This document shows, piece by piece, positions 63,845 to 64,000 of a DNA stretch of 64,000 bases (position 1 is the first letter of the stretch; each line of letters starts with the position of its first letter). Under the pieces are notes generated by a model. It was not told the origin of the DNA, ran no database searches, and saw nothing but the letters and a program-made list of their open reading frames with translations. The DNA is taken from assembly GCA_943736015.1 (NCBI GenBank), contig OX031058.1, forward strand, positions 15,897,001 through 15,961,000. The letters run 5' to 3'. The translations under genes were made by a program, and so were the position numbers. The DNA comes from Tridacna crocea. Taxonomy: Eukaryota; Mollusca; Bivalvia; Cardiida; Cardiidae.

Positions 63845-64000
63845 GTATGTATATTTCATTTATTTCAAACAATTCTGCGTTTATATTTTGTGGTAAAGTG
63901 CTTTAAGCATATCAATATCTACAGTGTAATATTTGAAGGTCACTCACGGGAAGACAAAAGTAACATGTTTTGAAAATGAGTTTGATACTGTTATTGTCTG

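Overview
The window looks like non-coding, repeat-dense animal nuclear DNA, most likely from a bivalve mollusc. This is inferred from AT-rich spliced-gene architecture (GT-AG introns, Kozak-type start), tRNA-derived SINE-like sequences, non-LTR retrotransposon remains, and a repeat starting with TTAGCTCACCTGAGC and carrying (GTCCGTC)n that I associate with bivalve genomes. The species is not determined. There are no bacterial operons, CRISPR arrays, rRNA genes or convincing functional tRNA genes.

Only one host protein-coding gene is convincing. It is a three-exon minus-strand gene at 55004-57734 encoding a 472-residue SLC46-type (proton-coupled folate transporter-like) major facilitator transporter. 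Two short 5'-exon candidates (16646-16700 and 63821-63844) and one exon candidate (60086-60279) are weak. Three pieces of non-LTR retrotransposon coding sequence lie on the minus strand and all are damaged: 62593-63665 (intact YADD, in-frame stop), about 27560-29062 (YADD decayed to YADK) and 13985-14350 (C-terminus only).

The rest is mainly short non-autonomous elements. (a) TTAA-flanked, piggyBac-like MITEs of about 180-230 bp with CCC(A/T)TTACC termini and a central hairpin of up to 34-bp arms; more than 30 copies or pieces, densest at 21.9-26.1, 39.6-48.1 and 51.9-58.8 kb. A sister TTAA family carries a GATCAAGATCAGACTGCAC hairpin. (b) Six copies of a roughly 260-bp double-hairpin element (1.1, 5.0, 14.8, 42.4, 44.6, 59.5 kb). 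(c) Five copies of a TA-flanked MITE with GTGGACCC termini. (d) One PIF/Harbinger-type MITE with TTA target duplication and perfect 25-bp inverted termini (3930-4567). (e) A roughly 450-500 bp family at 20.1, 27.1 and 38.1 kb. (f) A CRE-bearing foldback family at 8.3, 16.8 and 47.4 kb. (g) tRNA-derived SINE-like copies, including a head-to-head pair forming a 238-bp palindrome.

Tandem structures include a 155-bp repeat array (49.2-51.0 kb), a roughly 155-bp unit repeat (1.6-2.6 kb), two opposed G/C-rich minisatellites (7.8-8.0 and 9.45-9.66 kb), a nearly perfect 309-bp duplication (8.65-9.27 kb), a 470-bp duplication (24.95-25.9 kb), a 42-bp minisatellite (15.3-15.6 kb), a TTTA/CTAT compound array with a higher-order unit (35.9-36.8 kb), and paired (CT)n repeats (41.9 and 42.3 kb). 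Most short reading frames are translations of these repeats.
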